From: an uncultured Ignavibacterium sp.
Lineage (GTDB): Bacteria > Bacteroidota > Ignavibacteria > Ignavibacteriales > Ignavibacteriaceae
Length of the DNA: 35,841 bases
Assembly: GCA_937934185.1 (NCBI GenBank)
Contig: CALHAB010000106.1
Location: 1 to 35,841 of the forward strand
Reading direction: 5' to 3'
In this document: positions 33,529 through 35,841 of the stretch, in pieces
How the letters are laid out: each line of letters starts with the position of its first letter
Numbering within the stretch: the stretch's first letter is position 1
Notes under the pieces: model-generated
Told to the model about the DNA's origin: nothing
Seen by the model: only the letters and a program-made list of their open reading frames with translations
Database searches by the model: none
Program-made: the position numbers and the translations under genes

Positions 33529-34299
33529 ATGATTGAGGATCTTATTTACATAGCAAAGGAAGCTGGTGAGATAATCCGACAAGCACACGGAACAAGATTT
33601 TCAATCGAAATAAAATCAAACAATGTTAAGAATTTGGTAACTGAGGTAGATAAAAAATCAGAAAAGACGATTACAGATTTTATCAGAAAAAAATATCCTT
33701 CGCACAGCATACTTGCTGAAGAAGGCGGAGAAACAAAAAGTTCATCTGAATATCTTTGGGTTATTGATCCTCTTGATGGAACTACAAATTTTGCTCACGG
33801 CTTGCCGATTTTTTCTGTTTCAATTGGTCTTCAATATAAAGGAGAAACAGTTGCAGGCGTTGTTTATGATGTTATGAGAGATGTAATTTACAGCGCAGAG
33901 AAGGGAAGCGGTGCTTTTGAAAATGGTAAAAAAATATCTGTGAATTCAAACGAAATAATTGAGGAAAGTTTACTTGTAACAGGTTTCCCTTATAATGTTG
34001 CAGAAAATCCTGAAAAAGTTTTTGAGAGATTTATTGAAATGCTGAAAGTTGCACGCGCAGTAAGACGACTTGGTTCTGCTGCTATTGATTTTTGTTATGT
34101 AGCAAACGGAGTATTTGACGGTTTCTGGGAAGTGCACCTGAATCCGTGGGATATTTGTGCAGGCAAATTGATTGTTGAAGAAGCTGGTGGAAAGGTAACT
34201 GACTTTACTGGAAATCAAATTTCAATTTTCAATAAAACTATCCTTTCCACCAATGGAAAGATTCATAATAGAATGATTGAACTGCTCAACAGTGTTTAG
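33529..34299 (+). CDS. suhB: Inositol-1-monophosphatase family protein (SuhB-like)
   Basis: 256 residues of the Mg/Li-sensitive phosphatase family. The metal sites are Glu65 (AEEGGE) and Asp80/Asp83 (WVIDPLDGTTNFAHG), and the later LNPWDICAG supplies the conserved Asp. DGTTNF follows as in the family signature. It is likely to hydrolyse inositol-1-phosphate or a similar sugar phosphate; the symbol rests on family resemblance only. GAGGA precedes the ATG. The stop overlaps the stop of the convergent acyl-CoA synthetase by 4 bp (TTAG). Confidence 0.92.
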   Translation: MIEDLIYIAKEAGEIIRQAHGTRFSIEIKSNNVKNLVTEVDKKSEKTITDFIRKKYPSHSILAEEGGETKSSSEYLWVIDPLDGTTNFAHGLPIFSVSIGLQYKGETVAGVVYDVMRDVIYSAEKGSGAFENGKKISVNSNEIIEESLLVTGFPYNVAENPEKVFERFIEMLKVARAVRRLGSAAIDFCYVANGVFDGFWEVHLNPWDICAGKLIVEEAGGKVTDFTGNQISIFNKTILSTNGKIHNRMIELLNSV

Positions 34300-35841
34300 T
34301 TTTCTTTTTTCTCCAGACTTTCGTACATCTTTTCAATCAGATTGCGATATCGCTCTTCAATATATTTTCTTCTTACTTTAAGACTTGGGGTAATTTCACC
34401 GGTTTCAATGGTGAATGGTTTATCAAGCAGCGCAAATTTTCTTACACGCTCATAATTAGCAAGTTGTCTTTGCATCTGATTTAATTCTGACTCAAGTAGT
34501 TTGTAGATTCTCTCGTCCCGAACTAAATCATCAACTTTTGTGTAAGGAATTTTATTTGAATCAGCGTATTCTTTCAAAGCTTCAAAGTCGGGAACAATTA
34601 AAGCTGTAAGGAACATTCTTCTGTCACCAATCAGAACAAACTGGTCAATATATTTGCTGGCAAGGAAAAGATTTTCAATTGGAGTAGGTGCAATGTACTT
34701 TCCTGCAGAAGTTTTGAATAAATGTTTTTTTCTGTCAGTAATTTTAAGAAATCCTTCCGAATCAAATTCACCAATATCACCTGTGTGTAACCATCCGTCA
34801 ATAATTGTAGCTTCAGTTTCTTTTTTATTTTTATAGTAACCTTGCATAATGTTCGGACCTTTTGCAAGAATTTCTCCATCTGATGCAATCTTGACTTCAA
34901 CACCAGGGAAAGGTTTGCCAACTGTTCCGAATTTATAATCATCAACTCTGTTTGCTGCAATTACGGGTGATGATTCAGTAAGTCCATAACCTTCAATGAT
35001 TAAAATTCCTACTGCTTCAAAAAATTCTCCAAGATCTTTTGACAATGCTGCGCCGCCGGAAATGAAAAACCTCAATCTTCCACCGGTTCTTTCTCTTAGT
35101 TTTTTGAAAACTAATTTGTCTGCAATCTTATGCTTTGCGGCTAATGATATTGGAATTCTTCCGCTTTTCTTTGCACGGGCGTATTCTTTCCCGATTTCAA
35201 TTGCCCAGTGAAATATTTTTTGTTTCTTTTCAGGTTGTGACTCAACATTCTTCATTATTCTGGAATAAATTCTCTCAAACAATCTGGGCACGGTTGTCAT
35301 AATTGTCGGTTTAACTGCAACTAAATCCTGAGCGACTGTTTCAATACTTTCAGCATAACAAATTGTTCCGCCAGAAGAAAATGCGGTATAGTAGCCGGCC
35401 ATTCTTTCAAAGATATGACAAAGCGGAAGGAATGATAAGAAAATATCATCTTTGTTTATTGGAAAACACTCAAGTGCTGCGCGGACATTTGACAAAATAT
35501 TATTGTGAGTTAATACAACTCCTTTTGGCTCTCCCGTTGTCCCTGAAGTATAAATAATTGTGCATACATCTTCTGGTTTGGTCATTTCAATACTGTCTTT
35601 GATCAGATTAGGATGGTCTTTACTGTATCTTTTTCCAATATCCTGAACTTGCTTGAATGTATAAAGTCCCTGAATATTCGGATCAAAATCCTTTTCGTTG
35701 TAAATGATAATAAATTCAATTGTTTTACAATTATTTCTGATTTTCAGAAACTTATTCAGCTGAAACTTGTTGGAAACAATAATTCCTTTTGATTCTGAAT
35801 TGTTTATGATAAACTCAACAGATTCAGCAGTAAGCGAAGGA
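34296..35841 (-). CDS. Long-chain acyl-CoA synthetase (AMP-forming), 5'-truncated by the window edge
   Basis: The frame stays open to base 35841, beyond the Met at 35585. The extra ~85 residues (SLTAESVEFIINNSESKGII and on) fit the family, so the gene starts outside the window and at least 514 residues are visible. The ATP-binding loop is YTSGTTGEPKGVVLTH. FISGGAALSKDLGEFFEAVG, EGYGLTESSPV and GWLHTGDIGEFDSEGFLKI carry the adenylate motifs, and DRKKHLFKTSAGKYIAPTPIE is the hinge to the C-terminal domain. The wording of these motifs is that of FAA1/FadD-type long-chain enzymes, which activate fatty acids with ATP and CoA. Confidence 0.93.
   Translation of the reverse strand, partial: PSLTAESVEFIINNSESKGIIVSNKFQLNKFLKIRNNCKTIEFIIIYNEKDFDPNIQGLYTFKQVQDIGKRYSKDHPNLIKDSIEMTKPEDVCTIIYTSGTTGEPKGVVLTHNNILSNVRAALECFPINKDDIFLSFLPLCHIFERMAGYYTAFSSGGTICYAESIETVAQDLVAVKPTIMTTVPRLFERIYSRIMKNVESQPEKKQKIFHWAIEIGKEYARAKKSGRIPISLAAKHKIADKLVFKKLRERTGGRLRFFISGGAALSKDLGEFFEAVGILIIEGYGLTESSPVIAANRVDDYKFGTVGKPFPGVEVKIASDGEILAKGPNIMQGYYKNKKETEATIIDGWLHTGDIGEFDSEGFLKITDRKKHLFKTSAGKYIAPTPIENLFLASKYIDQFVLIGDRRMFLTALIVPDFEALKEYADSNKIPYTKVDDLVRDERIYKLLESELNQMQRQLANYERVRKFALLDKPFTIETGEITPSLKVRRKYIEERYRNLIEKMYESLEKKEN

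Noticed and set aside
1-35841. CRISPR array, tRNA, rRNA, insertion sequence or prophage
   Set aside because: I saw no regularly spaced repeats, cloverleaf, rRNA-like sequence, transposase or phage gene. Gaps between genes are all under 300 bases.

Overview
The window is AT-rich, densely coded bacterial chromosome, most likely from the Ignavibacteria/Chlorobi side of Bacteroidota. Four secreted proteins end in a type IX secretion (T9SS) sorting domain of the 'NFPNPFNP...KVYDILG...SGIYFYQ...TKKMILxK' type, and there is a Bacteroidota-style LptD and a DUF5103-like protein. Several genes nevertheless have strong Shine-Dalgarno sequences (AGGAGG, GGAGG), and two promoters fit the ordinary -35/-10 pattern, which is unlike typical Bacteroides. 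No rRNA, tRNA, CRISPR array, insertion sequence or phage gene was seen. No gap between genes exceeds 300 bases. Two CDS are cut by the window edges: agmatine deiminase on the left and a long-chain acyl-CoA synthetase on the right.

Layout. 1-4318: the end of aguA, then two secreted T9SS cargo proteins on the minus strand (a duplicated domain plus dockerin, and a propeller-like protein). 4394-9814 (minus): a tetR-tolC-hlyD-permease-permease export operon that carries no ATPase gene. 10071-12934 (plus): the three-gene proton-translocating NAD(P) transhydrogenase, ending in a clear terminator. 13067-20118 (plus): a compact run of a small unknown protein, a DUF5103-like envelope protein, a Gfo/Idh/MocA oxidoreductase, a LEA-like lipoprotein, a ROK sugar kinase, LptD and a NYN/YacP-type nuclease. 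20249-22294 (plus): an M14 zinc carboxypeptidase with a T9SS domain. 22283-31717 (minus): a housekeeping series read in the order lon, msrC, dnaX, cmk, rpsA, mtaB and a small membrane protein. 31833-33434 (minus): a delta-60-repeat T9SS cargo. 33529-34299 (plus): an inositol-monophosphatase-family enzyme. 34296-end (minus): the acyl-CoA synthetase.

Most notable signals. (1) A 28-bp palindrome sits in frame inside the T9SS domains of two genes 19 kb apart. A second repeat family occurs in the same domains, both repeats lie in islands of 98% identity separated by about 75% identity, and a third repeat-like segment lies in the carboxypeptidase. (2) dnaX has a nine-A run followed by G at codons 386-389, and both alternative frames stop within five codons. 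This is the arrangement that makes the short gamma product by slippage in other bacteria. (3) The rpsA leader has a 15-bp perfect hairpin whose loop is complementary to a segment just upstream, a possible pseudoknot and a candidate ribosomal-protein leader RNA. (4) The export operon lacks an ATPase.
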